A DNA stretch of 64,000 nt from Poindextera sp035604135 (GCA_035604135.1 DATNJB010000081.1:1-64000); one strand, 5' to 3'; numbered from the stretch's first letter, positions 8,238-17,125 are shown. Notes: a model not told the origin generated them from the sequence alone. A program made the numbers and translations.

Positions 8238-8810
8238 ATGGAGCCGGTTCTTCTCTCGACGCTGGTCGTCGCCCTGGCCGAGATCGGCGACCGCACCCAG
8301 CTGCTGGCGATCGTGCTCACGGCGCGCTTCGGCAAACCGTGGCCGGTGTTGGCGGGCATCCTGGTCGCGACGGCGGCGAACCACACGCTGACGGCGGCGG
8401 CGGGCTATCTGCTCGCCGGCCTGCTCCGCGGCCCATGGCTCGACTGGGTGCTGGCGATCTCGTTCTTCGTGACGGCCGCCTGGATGCTGATCCCGGACAA
8501 GGCGGACGCGCAGGAGCATCACGCGAGCCGTTTCGACGTCTTCCTGACGACCGCGATCGCCTTCTTCATCGTCGAGATCGGCGACAAGACCCAGATCGCG
8601 ACGCTGTCGCTCGCCGCGCGCTTCCACGACATCTTCCGCGTCTCGGCCGGAACGACGCTGGGGATGATGATCGCCAACGTCCCGGCCGTTCTGGTGGGCG
8701 AAGCGGCCGTCAAGGTCGCGCCCCTCCGCCTGATCCGGCTGGTCTCCGCCGGTGTGTTCGCCGCGCTTGGCGTGTGGACTCTGCTCGCCGCGGTTAGGGG
8801 CGGCGGCTAG
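8238..8810 (+). CDS. TMEM165/GDT1 family (UPF0016) cation exporter
   Basis: 190 residues with about six membrane segments in two homologous halves. Each half has the signature E-x-G-D-(R/K)-T-Q: AEIGDRTQLL near the N-terminus and VEIGDKTQIA near residue 115. These acidic motifs form the Mn2+/Ca2+ path in the GDT1/MneA family. The likely role is manganese export across the inner membrane. No yybP-ykoY-type riboswitch was recognised in the 86-base upstream gap. Confidence 0.88.
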   Translation: MEPVLLSTLVVALAEIGDRTQLLAIVLTARFGKPWPVLAGILVATAANHTLTAAAGYLLAGLLRGPWLDWVLAISFFVTAAWMLIPDKADAQEHHASRFDVFLTTAIAFFIVEIGDKTQIATLSLAARFHDIFRVSAGTTLGMMIANVPAVLVGEAAVKVAPLRLIRLVSAGVFAALGVWTLLAAVRGGG

Positions 8811-9781
8811 GCCGGCGAGGCCCCGCGCCGGCTTGACGCGAGCGCGCCGGCTTCCGGTGACGCGACGCGCCCGGCCTTCCGCTCCCAGATGTGCTCGAGC
8901 CAGGCCCGGTAGATGCCGACCGCCCAGGGCCGCCAGGTCGCGCCCGCCGATGCGCCGTCGGTCGCGCGGACGTAGTCGGTGATGCGTCGCGGATCGCGGC
9001 GCGCCTCGCGCGCCGACGCGAGCTCGCCCAACACATCCAGCGTCCTTGCTCCGAAATAGCCCGCGGGCGGCGCCGGATGCACCGCGCGCTCGCCGCGCAG
9101 ATAGCGCCCGACGTCGCGCAGATATTCGCGCAGCAGGGTCTCGGCGGCGTACTCGGGATGTCCCTGGAAGAAGAGGGCCAGCGCTGGCCCGGGCTTGATG
9201 AAGAGGTCGACGCCGATCTCCGGCGAGCGGGTCAGCACCTGATAGCCGGCCGGCAGCAGATCGGCCTCGGCGACCTCGTTCAGCCGCGAGTGGGGCGCGA
9301 TCGGCCTCGGGGTCTCGACGAGAAGCGCGTGGCGCCGCGCCGGCGTGCTGGCGAAGACGCCGGTGCGCTTGGTGGGCAGCGGGCGGCGCTCGACACCGTC
9401 CAGGTGCAGCACGGCGGCGTGAGCGGCGAGGCAGGACCAGACCGTCGGGATCTCAGCGGCCCGTGACCAGTCGACGACGCGGGCGAGGCTGGGCCAATAG
9501 GGCTCGTCGTCCAGCCGGGCGGCTTGCGGCTCTGCGCCGGTGACGATGAGGCCGTCGAGACCGGCGGCCGGCAGGCGATCGATGTGGGCGTAGCGGCCGC
9601 GCATGTGCGCCCGCGCATGCTCGCCGCGCTCGATCTCGGGCAGGGAGAGATAGCGCAGGCTGACGTCGGCGCCGCGCGCCGCCTCGGCGAGCAGCCCCTC
9701 GAATTGCCGCTCTGTCGCCTGCAGGGCGCCGTCCGGCATGTTGTTGGCCAGGCCGATGACCAGCGGGGCGCGAGGGGTCAT
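8807..9781 (-). CDS. metA: MetA-type homoserine O-acyltransferase
   Basis: 324 residues of the class I glutamine-amidotransferase-like MetA family. The nucleophile Cys is in WSCLAAHAA. The His/Glu pair is in FFQGHPEY. LANNMPDGAL and GLIVTGAEP match family motifs. It O-acylates homoserine; acetyl versus succinyl specificity cannot be read by eye, but the sulfhydrylase partner suggests acetyl. Its ATG overlaps the upstream metY stop by four bases (ATGA), so the two are translationally coupled. Its 3' end overlaps the convergent GDT1 gene by four bases. Confidence 0.85.
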   Translation of the reverse strand: MTPRAPLVIGLANNMPDGALQATERQFEGLLAEAARGADVSLRYLSLPEIERGEHARAHMRGRYAHIDRLPAAGLDGLIVTGAEPQAARLDDEPYWPSLARVVDWSRAAEIPTVWSCLAAHAAVLHLDGVERRPLPTKRTGVFASTPARRHALLVETPRPIAPHSRLNEVAEADLLPAGYQVLTRSPEIGVDLFIKPGPALALFFQGHPEYAAETLLREYLRDVGRYLRGERAVHPAPPAGYFGARTLDVLGELASAREARRDPRRITDYVRATDGASAGATWRPWAVGIYRAWLEHIWERKAGRVASPEAGALASSRRGASPA

Positions 9782-11079
9782 TCGGCCGCCGCCGGGTAGG
9801 GCAGGGCGACGCGGGCGCTCAGCGCCTGGTCGAGGTCGGCGATGATGTCGTCGGCGTGCTCGATGCCGACGCAGAGGCGGATCATCTCGGGCGTCACGCC
9901 AGCCTTCGCGCGCGCCTCGTCGCTCATCTGGCGGTGGGTGGTGGAAGCCGGATGGCAGGCCAGCGACTTCACGTCGCCGATGTTCACCAGCCGCTTGATC
10001 AGCTGCAGCCGGTCGTAGAAGGCCTTGCTCGCCTCGTAACCGCCCTTCACCCCGAAGGTCATCAGCGAGGGCGGGTTGCCGCCCAGGTACTTCTGCGCCA
10101 GCGCGTGGTGCGGATTGTCGGGAAAGCCGGTGTAGGTGACCCAGTCGACGCGGGGATCGGCGCGGAGGAATTCGGCCACGCGGCGGGCGTTCTCCACGTG
10201 GCGCTCGACGCGGAGCGCCACCGTCTCGATGCCTTGCAGCAGGAGGAAGGCGTTCAGCGGCGCCAGGACGGCGCCGGTCGTGCGCTGGTAGACGCTGCGG
10301 ATGCGGGCGACGTAGGCGCTCGGCCCGAAATTATCGACGTAGACCAGGCCGTGGTAGGACTCGTCCGGCTCGCTGAACATCGGGAAGCGGTCGGCGTGCG
10401 CGCGCCAGTCGAAGCGGCCGGCATCGACCACCGCCCCGCCCATTGTCGTGCCATGGCCGCCCATGAACTTGGTCAGCGAGTGGACCACGATGTCCGCGCC
10501 GTATTCGATCGGGCGAAGCAGGACGGGCGTGGGCACCGTGTTGTCGACGATCAGCGGCACCCCATGGCGGTGCGCGGCCTTGGCGATCGCCTCGATATCG
10601 CAGATGTTGCCGGCCGGATTGCCGACGCTCTCGCAGAAGACGGCGCGGGTGTTCGCATCGATCAGCCGCTCGATGTCGGCCGCCTGGTCGGAGGCGGCAA
10701 AGCGGCCCTGGATCCCTTGCCGGGGCAGGACGTGCGAGAGCAGCGAGTGGGTCGTGCCGTAGAGCTGCGGCGTGGCGACGATATTGCCGCCGTTGTCCGC
10801 CAGATTCACGAAGGCGTAGTAGAGGGCCGCCTGGCCCGACGCGAGGGCGATCGCGCCGACGCCGCCCTCCAGTTCCGCGACACGTTGCTCGAGCACGTTG
10901 GTCGTCGGGTTGCTGATGCGGCTGTAGCGGAAGCCGTCGACCTCGAGGTTGAACAGGGCCGCGCCGTGGTCAGCCGAGTCGAAGGCGTAGGCCGCGGTCT
11001 GGTAGATCGGCGTGGCGACCGCGTGGGTGGCGGGGTCGCAGTCGAACCCGGCGTGGACGGCGATGGTCTCGCGGCGCAT
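9778..11079 (-). CDS. metY: O-acetylhomoserine sulfhydrylase (MetY type)
   Basis: 433 residues of the Cys/Met metabolism PLP-dependent family. The start ATG 11079 has GGAG seven bases upstream. The PLP lysine is in VHSLTKFMGGHG. SGQAALYYA and RYSRISNPTTNVLEQR are typical of MetY. It makes homocysteine (or methionine) from O-acetylhomoserine and sulfide (or methanethiol). It is coupled to the homoserine acyltransferase that makes its substrate, giving a compact direct-sulfhydrylation operon. Confidence 0.92.
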   Translation of the reverse strand: MRRETIAVHAGFDCDPATHAVATPIYQTAAYAFDSADHGAALFNLEVDGFRYSRISNPTTNVLEQRVAELEGGVGAIALASGQAALYYAFVNLADNGGNIVATPQLYGTTHSLLSHVLPRQGIQGRFAASDQAADIERLIDANTRAVFCESVGNPAGNICDIEAIAKAAHRHGVPLIVDNTVPTPVLLRPIEYGADIVVHSLTKFMGGHGTTMGGAVVDAGRFDWRAHADRFPMFSEPDESYHGLVYVDNFGPSAYVARIRSVYQRTTGAVLAPLNAFLLLQGIETVALRVERHVENARRVAEFLRADPRVDWVTYTGFPDNPHHALAQKYLGGNPPSLMTFGVKGGYEASKAFYDRLQLIKRLVNIGDVKSLACHPASTTHRQMSDEARAKAGVTPEMIRLCVGIEHADDIIADLDQALSARVALPYPAAAE

Positions 11080-11204
11080 AGGCTCTCCGGTCAGTCCGGG
11101 CCGGTCTCGATTTGGTGCGTGAGCGGCCGCGGCGCGCTGCATCGAGCAGGAGACGTGCCGCCCGCGCGCGCGAGGTGGCGCGCGCCTTGCGTGCGGCCCG
11201 CGCG

Positions 11205-13010
11205 ATGCCCCCCCTCGGCGCCAATGTGAGACCCTCCGAACCCGCCGATGGCGCGCCCGCGCGCTCAGCCTCGAAGGACTGGTTGCGTGCGCTGGAGCTG
11301 ACCGCCCGGCTTGACGCCGATCCGACGCGGACTCTGCCTATTGTGATCGACGAGCTCGCCACGCGGTTCGACTCGGCGCCGGCGCTGATCTCGGACCGCG
11401 AAACGCTGTCGTTCCAGGGCTTGGCGGAGCGCACCCGCCGCTATGCGCGCTGGGCGCGCACAGAGGGCCTCGGCAAGGGCGACGTCGTGGCGCTCCTGAT
11501 GCCCAACCGGCCGGAATACATGGCGTGCTGGCTGGGCTTGACCCGCATCGGCGCGGTGGTCGCGTTGATCAACACCAACCTGCGGGGGCCATCGCTGGCC
11601 CACTGCCTGGCGGTCGCCGATGCAAAGCTCATCGTCGTCGACGCGACGCTCGAGGCGCCGCTGCGCGCCGCCGTTCCACCCGAGCTACGGACTCCGATCT
11701 GGACCCACGGCGGCGAGGGCGCGCGCCGCGTCGACCTCGCTTTGGGAGGCTTCGACGGCGGGCCGCTCGAAACGGCCAAGCCGCCGGTCACCCTCGATGA
11801 CCGGGCGCTCCTGATCTACACCTCCGGCACCACCGGCCTGCCCAAGGCGGCGAACGTCAGCCACCGTCGGGTGATGAGCTGGAGCTATTGGTTCGCCGGC
11901 CTGACGAGCGCTGCGCCCGGCGACCGGCTCTACAACTGCCTGCCAATGTACCACAGCGTCGGCGGCGTCGTGGCCACAGGCTCGGCGCTGGTCGCCGGCG
12001 GCGCGGCGGTGGTCGCGGAACGGTTCTCGGCAAGAGAATTCTGGAGCGATATCAGTCGCTTCGACTGCACGATGGTGCAGTATATCGGCGAGCTCTGTCG
12101 CTATCTGCTGGCCGCGCCGCCGCATATCAAGGAACGCGCCCATCGCTTGCGGCTCGCCTGCGGCAACGGCCTTTCCGGCGACGTCTGGCCGGCGTTCCAG
12201 GCGCGCTTCTCGATCCCGCGCATCCTCGAGTTCTACGCCGCGACCGAGGGCGCGTTTTCGCTGTTCAACGTCGAGGGCCGGCCCGGCGCAATCGGCCGCA
12301 TCCCGCCCTTCCTCGCTCATCGTTTCCCGGTCGCCATCGTCCGCTCGGACGCCGAGCGTGGCGCCCCGGCGCGGGGGGCGGATGGCTTCTGCATCGCCTG
12401 CCAGCGCGGCGAGGCTGGCGAGGCGATCGGCCGATTGAGCGCGACCGGCGCTGGTCGCTTCGAGGGCTATACCGACGCCTCCGAGAGCGAGAAGAAGATC
12501 CTGCGCGACGTCTTCGCCCGCGGTGACGCCTGGCTACGGACGGGCGACATGATGCGCCAGGACAGCCAGGGCTTCTTCCATTTCGTCGACCGCATCGGCG
12601 ACACCTTCCGCTGGAAGGGCGAGAATGTCGCGACCACCGAGGTGGCCGAGGCGATCGGGAGCTTTCCAGGCGTTCGGGCGGTCAGCGCCTACGGCGTGGC
12701 GGTTCCCGGCGCGGCCGGGCGGGCCGGCATGGCCGCGCTCGTCGTCGTCGACGGGTTCGATCTGGCCCGCTTTCGCGCGCATCTGAGCGAACGCCTGCCG
12801 GCCTACGCGCGGCCGCTGTTTCTGCGCCTCGCGCAGGAACTGGAGGCCACCGAGACGTTCAAGACGCGCAAACAGGCGCTGGTCGACGAGGGGTTCGACC
12901 CTGGCCGGGTCGCCGACCCGCTCTTCTTCGACGACAAGGCGAAGGGCCGCTACGAGCCGCTCGACGCAGCTGCCTTCGCGGCCATCGCGGCGGGCGACGT
13001 CCGCTTCTGA
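11205..13010 (+). CDS. FATP-like long-chain acyl-CoA synthetase
   Basis: 601 residues from ATG 11205; an in-frame GTG at 11226 is an alternative. AMP-binding motifs are present: IYTSGTTGLPKAANVSH (P-loop), FYAATEGAF, WLRTGDMM and DTFRWKGENVATTEV. The last, and the absence of the usual GxK end, are typical of the fatty acid transport protein subfamily of very-long-chain acyl-CoA synthetases. It activates fatty or bulky carboxylic acids with ATP and CoA. Its 3' end overlaps the convergent esterase gene by 61 bases. Confidence 0.87.
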   Translation: MPPLGANVRPSEPADGAPARSASKDWLRALELTARLDADPTRTLPIVIDELATRFDSAPALISDRETLSFQGLAERTRRYARWARTEGLGKGDVVALLMPNRPEYMACWLGLTRIGAVVALINTNLRGPSLAHCLAVADAKLIVVDATLEAPLRAAVPPELRTPIWTHGGEGARRVDLALGGFDGGPLETAKPPVTLDDRALLIYTSGTTGLPKAANVSHRRVMSWSYWFAGLTSAAPGDRLYNCLPMYHSVGGVVATGSALVAGGAAVVAERFSAREFWSDISRFDCTMVQYIGELCRYLLAAPPHIKERAHRLRLACGNGLSGDVWPAFQARFSIPRILEFYAATEGAFSLFNVEGRPGAIGRIPPFLAHRFPVAIVRSDAERGAPARGADGFCIACQRGEAGEAIGRLSATGAGRFEGYTDASESEKKILRDVFARGDAWLRTGDMMRQDSQGFFHFVDRIGDTFRWKGENVATTEVAEAIGSFPGVRAVSAYGVAVPGAAGRAGMAALVVVDGFDLARFRAHLSERLPAYARPLFLRLAQELEATETFKTRKQALVDEGFDPGRVADPLFFDDKAKGRYEPLDAAAFAAIAAGDVRF

Positions 13011-13948
13011 GCCTCGGCCAGCATCGCCCGCATATCGGCGCCGATCGCCTCGGCGGCGGTGAGCGCGTACGGGATCGCCCGGCCCATGGCGTAGAAATAG
13101 TGGATCATGCCTGGGTGCCGCACGTCGCGGACGCGGACGTCGGCCTGGCGCAGCGCAGCGGCGTAAGCCGCCGCCTCGTCGCGGAACGGGTCGAACTCCG
13201 CCGCATGGATCACGGCCGGCGGCAAGCCGTCGAAGCGCGCCGCGCGCAGCGGAGAGACCCGCGGATCCCGCCGGTCGAGGTCGGGCGGGCAATAGTCGTC
13301 GATGTCGCGCTCGATCGTGGCGCGGCTGACGAAGAAGCCTTCGGCGAACGCGCGTCGCGACTCCGACTCTTCGGCGAGGTCGAGAATCGGGCAGATCAGC
13401 ACCTGCAGCGCGACCTGCGGCCCGCCGGCGTCGCGCAAAATCTGGCAGACGCTGGCGGCGAGTGAGCCGCCCGTTGAGTCGCCGCCGACGGCGATCTGGG
13501 CAGGGTCACAGCCGATCACGCCAGCGTTCTCGATCACCCAGCGCGTTGCGGCCAGGCAGTCGGTCAGAGCGGCTGGGAAGGGATGCTCCGGCGCCAGGCG
13601 ATAGTCGACGGCGAGCACGCGGCAGCCGGCCGCTGCCGCCAGGCGGCGGCTCAAGCCCTCGTGGGTGTCGAGGCCGCCGGCGACCCAGCCGCCGCCGTGG
13701 AAGAAGACGAGCACAGGCAGGACACGGTCGTCGGCGTCGGCGGGCGCGTATATGCGGATAGGGATGGCGGCGTCGGCGAGGATCACGCCCGCCTGGGCCT
13801 CGGGCGCGGGCTTGGGGATGCACTCGACCGTGTGCGCAAGCGTCAACAGCGAGTGCCGGCGGTCGTGGACCGTCGCGCGCGGGGCCTCGGCGCGGTGGGT
13901 CGCGGCCAGGATGTTGAGCAGGCGGTTGGCGCGCCGGTCGAGGGGCAT
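12950..13948 (-). CDS. HSL-family alpha/beta hydrolase (esterase)
   Basis: 332 residues. FFHGGGWVAGG is the oxyanion-hole HGGG motif. GGDSTGGSLA is the nucleophile elbow (GDSAGG in most relatives). FDPFRDEAAAYA and HPGMIHYFYAMG hold the acid and histidine. This is the hormone-sensitive-lipase family (esterase group IV). It lies 20 bases downstream of the carrier-protein gene on the same strand, so it may hydrolyse a product or thioester of that module. That link is inference from position only. Confidence 0.87.
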   Translation of the reverse strand: MPLDRRANRLLNILAATHRAEAPRATVHDRRHSLLTLAHTVECIPKPAPEAQAGVILADAAIPIRIYAPADADDRVLPVLVFFHGGGWVAGGLDTHEGLSRRLAAAAGCRVLAVDYRLAPEHPFPAALTDCLAATRWVIENAGVIGCDPAQIAVGGDSTGGSLAASVCQILRDAGGPQVALQVLICPILDLAEESESRRAFAEGFFVSRATIERDIDDYCPPDLDRRDPRVSPLRAARFDGLPPAVIHAAEFDPFRDEAAAYAAALRQADVRVRDVRHPGMIHYFYAMGRAIPYALTAAEAIGADMRAMLAEAQKRTSPAAMAAKAAASSGS

Positions 13949-13968
13949 GTCAGCCGCGGTCCTCGCCG

Positions 13969-14229
13969 CTAGCCGGCGACCAGCGAGACAAGGCGCTCGA
14001 TCGCCGCGATGGTGCGGAAGTTGTCGGGCATCATCTCGCGCTGGGGGATCTCGATGCCGAACGTGTCCTCGACCGCCAGCATCAGGTTGACCATGTCGAG
14101 CGAGGTCAGCCCGCGATCGTGCAGGTCTTCGTCGACCCGCACGCCGGTTGCGGCCTTCTTGCGGACCAGCAGGGTATCGACGATCGCGGCGATCTGCGCC
14201 CGTCCTGAAAACACCGCAACGTCCGACAT
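13969..14229 (-). CDS. Stand-alone carrier protein, probable partner of the aminoacyl ligase
   Basis: 86 residues from ATG 14229, with GAGG eight bases upstream. A four-helix acyl-carrier fold is predicted. The phosphopantetheine Ser is in DRGLTSLDMV, where the usual Asp before Ser is Thr. VEDTFGIEIP follows at the normal distance. It faces the acyl-CoA dehydrogenase/aminoacyl ligase operon across a 235-base divergent promoter region. Family precedent in Bradyrhizobium and Agrobacterium has the cognate carrier gene close to the ligase. It lies far from any fatty acid synthesis gene. Confidence 0.85.
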   Translation of the reverse strand: MSDVAVFSGRAQIAAIVDTLLVRKKAATGVRVDEDLHDRGLTSLDMVNLMLAVEDTFGIEIPQREMMPDNFRTIAAIERLVSLVAG

Positions 14230-14309
14230 GCCGACTTCCTCATCACTGATGCGCGGGATTCCCAATCCGTGCCACGGAAAGCGGCCCCGGCAGCGCCGAG
14301 CCCGTTTCG

Positions 14310-14326
14310 AGCAAGACGTGTGCCAG
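14310..14326 (-). promoter_or_regulatory. Sigma-54 (RpoN) promoter for the carrier protein
   Basis: On the minus strand the 17 bases read CTGGCAC-ACGTC-TTGCT. This keeps the -24 GG and -12 GC with exact spacing against the consensus YTGGCACGrNNNTTGCW and mismatches only at two weakly conserved positions. The predicted transcription start is near 14299, about 70 bases before the carrier-protein ATG. Confidence 0.65.
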
Positions 14327-14350
14327 CAAGGCTTGCCGGGGCCTGGAAGC

Positions 14351-14367
14351 TTGGCACGGGGCTTGAA
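14351..14367 (+). promoter_or_regulatory. Sigma-54-like promoter for the dehydrogenase/ligase operon
   Basis: TTGGCACG-GGGC-TTGAA matches the consensus except that the -12 C is A. It lies back to back with the minus-strand site and about 98 bases before the acyl-CoA dehydrogenase ATG. Confidence 0.5.
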
Positions 14368-14464
14368 GTTTGGCCGGCGAGCCGTTGGACCCGGCCATCA
14401 TTGGGACAGCGAGAGGCTGTCTTAAGGCGGTCGGGGTCGTCGCATCGAGCGCCAGGAGCCGCGC

Positions 14465-15688
14465 ATGACCCTTCACGAACTCAATCGAGCCGGACCCGCC
14501 GCGCGACTCGCGGCTCGCGCCAAGCGCGCGGCGGTCGCCGATCTGACGGAGCGCGCGCGCCGCGTCGCCGCGGTCGCGGCTCAATTCGCCGATGACGTCG
14601 ATCGGGCTGGCCGCTTCCCGGCCGAAGCGATCGCCGCGGCGAAGGCGGAGGGCCTGATGGGCGTCATGGCGCCGAAGAGCCTCGGCGGCGAGGGCGCGAG
14701 CCTGAGCGAGCTCTCCGACATCTGCTACACGCTGGGCCAGGCCTGCGCTTCGACCGCGATGATCTACGCCATGCACCAGGTGAAGATCGCCTGCGTGGTT
14801 CGCCACGGCATGGACAGCGCCTGGATCCGCGCCTTCCTGCGTCTGCTCACCAACGAACAAATGCTGGTCGCCTCCTCGACCACCGAGGGCGGCGGCGGCG
14901 GCAACGTGCGTTCGAGCGAGGCGCCGGTCGAGCGTGAAGGCTCGCGCTTTACCCTGACGCGCGACGCGACCGTGATCTCCTATGGCGCGCAAGCCGACGC
15001 CATCGTCACCACCGCCCGCCGCGCCGCCGACGCGAGCGCATCCGACCAGGTGCTGGTCGTGCTCCTGGCCAGCGACTACACGCTGGAGCCAACGCTTTCC
15101 TGGGACGCGCTCGGCATGCGCGGCACCTGCAGCGGCGGCTTCAACTTGGTCGCGTCAGGCGATGCAGCCCAGATCATGACCACCCCCTACGAGGCCATCC
15201 ATGCCCAGAGTATGGTCCCGGCCGCCCACGTCCTCTGGTCCAGCGCCTGGGCGGGGATCGCCGCCGGCGCCGTCGAGCGGGCGCGCAAGTACGTGCGCAA
15301 GGCGATGCGCGGCGGCGGCGACCTGCCGCCGAGCGCGCCGTACTTCTCCAAGGCGACCGCATCGCTGCGCGCCCTTCGGGCGCTGATCGTCGCCGTGGTC
15401 GAGCGCTACGAGGCCATCGCCGACGACCCCGACGCGCTCTCGACCATGGAGTTCCAGACCGCGATCAGCCTCCTGAAGGTCGATGCTTCCGAGCTCGCCG
15501 TGCAGACCGTGATGAGCGCGATGCGGGTCGGCGGCCTCTCGAGCTACCGCAACGACACCGACGTCAGCATCGGCCGGCATCTGCGCGACGTGCTTTCGTC
15601 GCCGATCATGATCAACAACGACCGCATCCTCGGCAACGTGGCCACGGCAACGCTGCTGGGCGAGGTCGCCGGCTCGCTGAGGAGCTGA
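14465..15688 (+). CDS. Acyl-CoA dehydrogenase-like flavoprotein of the aminoacyl-carrier module
   Basis: 407 residues with the acyl-CoA dehydrogenase order: N-terminal helical domain with LGGEGASLSELSDI, middle beta domain with ASSTTEGGGGGNVRSS and LGMRGTCSGGF, and a C-terminal helical bundle. AGGAG precedes the ATG. The usual C-terminal YEG(T) segment with the catalytic Glu is not seen; the equivalent area reads LSSPIMINND. Five bases separate it from the aminoacyl-carrier ligase, so an aminoacyl-S-carrier substrate is plausible. The precedent is prolyl-carrier dehydrogenases such as PltE. Confidence 0.8.
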   Translation: MTLHELNRAGPAARLAARAKRAAVADLTERARRVAAVAAQFADDVDRAGRFPAEAIAAAKAEGLMGVMAPKSLGGEGASLSELSDICYTLGQACASTAMIYAMHQVKIACVVRHGMDSAWIRAFLRLLTNEQMLVASSTTEGGGGGNVRSSEAPVEREGSRFTLTRDATVISYGAQADAIVTTARRAADASASDQVLVVLLASDYTLEPTLSWDALGMRGTCSGGFNLVASGDAAQIMTTPYEAIHAQSMVPAAHVLWSSAWAGIAAGAVERARKYVRKAMRGGGDLPPSAPYFSKATASLRALRALIVAVVERYEAIADDPDALSTMEFQTAISLLKVDASELAVQTVMSAMRVGGLSSYRNDTDVSIGRHLRDVLSSPIMINNDRILGNVATATLLGEVAGSLRS

Positions 15689-15693
15689 ACGAC

Positions 15694-16620
15694 ATGGGCA
15701 TCGAACCGAAGCTGGCGGTCGGCGACCCCGACGCGCTCGAAGCGCTCAAGCACGACCTCTTCCACGAGACCGGCGTCGACGGCGTTTATGCCCGCACCGG
15801 CCGCTACGAAAACGTGGTCGAGGCGCTGACGGCGCTGATCACGAGCTACCGCCCGGCCGGGGCCGAGGTGATGCGTTTCCCGCCGGTCATGAGCCGCGCG
15901 CACCTCGAGCGCCACGGGTACCTCAAGAGCTTCCCCAACCTGCTCGGCGCGGTGAGCTGCCTATGCGGCGGCGAACGCCACATCCGCGGGATCGTCGACC
16001 GGTTCTACGAGGGCGAGGACTGGACGCCGAACCTCAGCCCCGCCGACCTGGTGCTGGCGCCAGCCGCCTGCTACCCGGTCTACCCGCTCGCCGCCGCGCG
16101 TGGCCCCGTGCCCGCCGCGGGGCTGACGTTCGACGTCGCGGCCGACTGCTTTCGCCGCGAGCCCTCGACCGACATCGACCGCTTCCAGTCGTTCCGCATG
16201 CGCGAATACGTCCGCATTGGCGCGCCGGCGCAGATCGCCGCGTTCCGAGAAGCCTGGATCGAGCGCGCCGTGGCCATCGCCGACCAGCTGGGCCTTTCGC
16301 ATCGCGTCGATGTCGCCAGCGACCCCTTCTTCGGCCGCGGCGGCCAGCTCGCCGCGGCCAGCCAGCGGGAACAGGCGCTGAAGTTCGAGCTCCTGGTGCC
16401 GGTCCGCTCCCACGAGGAGCCGACAGCCTGCATGAGCTTCAACGACCACCAGGACCACTTCGGCCAGACCTGGGACCTGATGCTCGCCGACGGCGCGCCC
16501 GCCCACACCGGCTGCGTCGCCTTCGGCATGGACCGTCTGGCCGTCGCCATGTTCGCCACCCACGGCGCCGAGGCTGACGCTTGGCCCAAGGGCGTGCGCG
16601 AGGCGCTGAAGCTCGCGTAG
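15694..16620 (+). CDS. Amino acid:[carrier protein] ligase (SerRS-like)
   Basis: 308 residues, a class II aminoacyl-tRNA synthetase catalytic domain without a tRNA-binding arm. Motif 2 is CFRREPSTDIDRFQSFRMREY and motif 3 is FGMDRLAVAMF. Probable zinc ligands Cys126, Glu171 and Cys274 are spaced exactly like Cys131/Glu176/Cys279 as I recall them for the Bradyrhizobium enzyme. The family activates Gly or Ala and loads it on the phosphopantetheine of a small carrier protein. GGAG within the dehydrogenase end serves as its RBS. The biological purpose of these ligases is still unclear. Confidence 0.9.
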   Translation: MGIEPKLAVGDPDALEALKHDLFHETGVDGVYARTGRYENVVEALTALITSYRPAGAEVMRFPPVMSRAHLERHGYLKSFPNLLGAVSCLCGGERHIRGIVDRFYEGEDWTPNLSPADLVLAPAACYPVYPLAAARGPVPAAGLTFDVAADCFRREPSTDIDRFQSFRMREYVRIGAPAQIAAFREAWIERAVAIADQLGLSHRVDVASDPFFGRGGQLAAASQREQALKFELLVPVRSHEEPTACMSFNDHQDHFGQTWDLMLADGAPAHTGCVAFGMDRLAVAMFATHGAEADAWPKGVREALKLA

Positions 16621-16663
16621 CGACGTTGGTCGAGGCCGCGGCCGTGGCTGGAGCGGCGGGGGC

Positions 16664-17113
16664 CTAGAGGTGCGCGATCATCTGAATCTCGACCACGCCT
16701 GAATCGACGGCGAGGCCGGTTGTCCCGACTGCCGTCCAGGCAGGGTGCGGCGGCGGCATGAACTCGTCCTTGACGGCGATGAAGGCGCCGAGCTGTGCGT
16801 TGCGGTCCCCCTCGAAGTTGTCGCTCGTCCACACATGGAACGTGTTGATCATCGCCACATGGGAAAAGCTGGCTCCCGCGGCCGAGAGCGTGGCGCCGAT
16901 GTCGTTGAATGCTCGGCGCAGCTGTTTCTTGAAAGCCTCGAAGTCGCGCCCCTCGCCTCGCTCAGGACCTGCAATCACGCCTGAGAGGTAGATCGTCTTG
17001 TCGACCCTACGCGCGGCCGCGAACTTGAAGGTCTCGTACATCAGCTGCGCGCGTTCAGAGGCGATGACGACCTCGCCGCCGTTTGAGGCTATCCGCAGTG
17101 GTAAGTCGGTCAT
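16664..17113 (-). CDS. RidA-family protein
   Basis: 149 residues. TIYLSGVIAG, VAMINTFHVW, NAQLGAFIAV, HPAWTAVGTTGLA and a terminal VEIQMIA follow the Rid/YjgF trimeric fold. The Arg that binds the carboxylate of imine substrates in canonical RidA is not seen in the C-terminal part, so this is probably a Rid4-7-type member of unknown activity. It follows boxR by 12 bases on the same strand and is likely the last gene of the bclA-boxR-ridA transcript. Confidence 0.82.
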   Translation of the reverse strand: MTDLPLRIASNGGEVVIASERAQLMYETFKFAAARRVDKTIYLSGVIAGPERGEGRDFEAFKKQLRRAFNDIGATLSAAGASFSHVAMINTFHVWTSDNFEGDRNAQLGAFIAVKDEFMPPPHPAWTAVGTTGLAVDSGVVEIQMIAHL

Positions 17114-17125
17114 CTGCCGTCCCTT

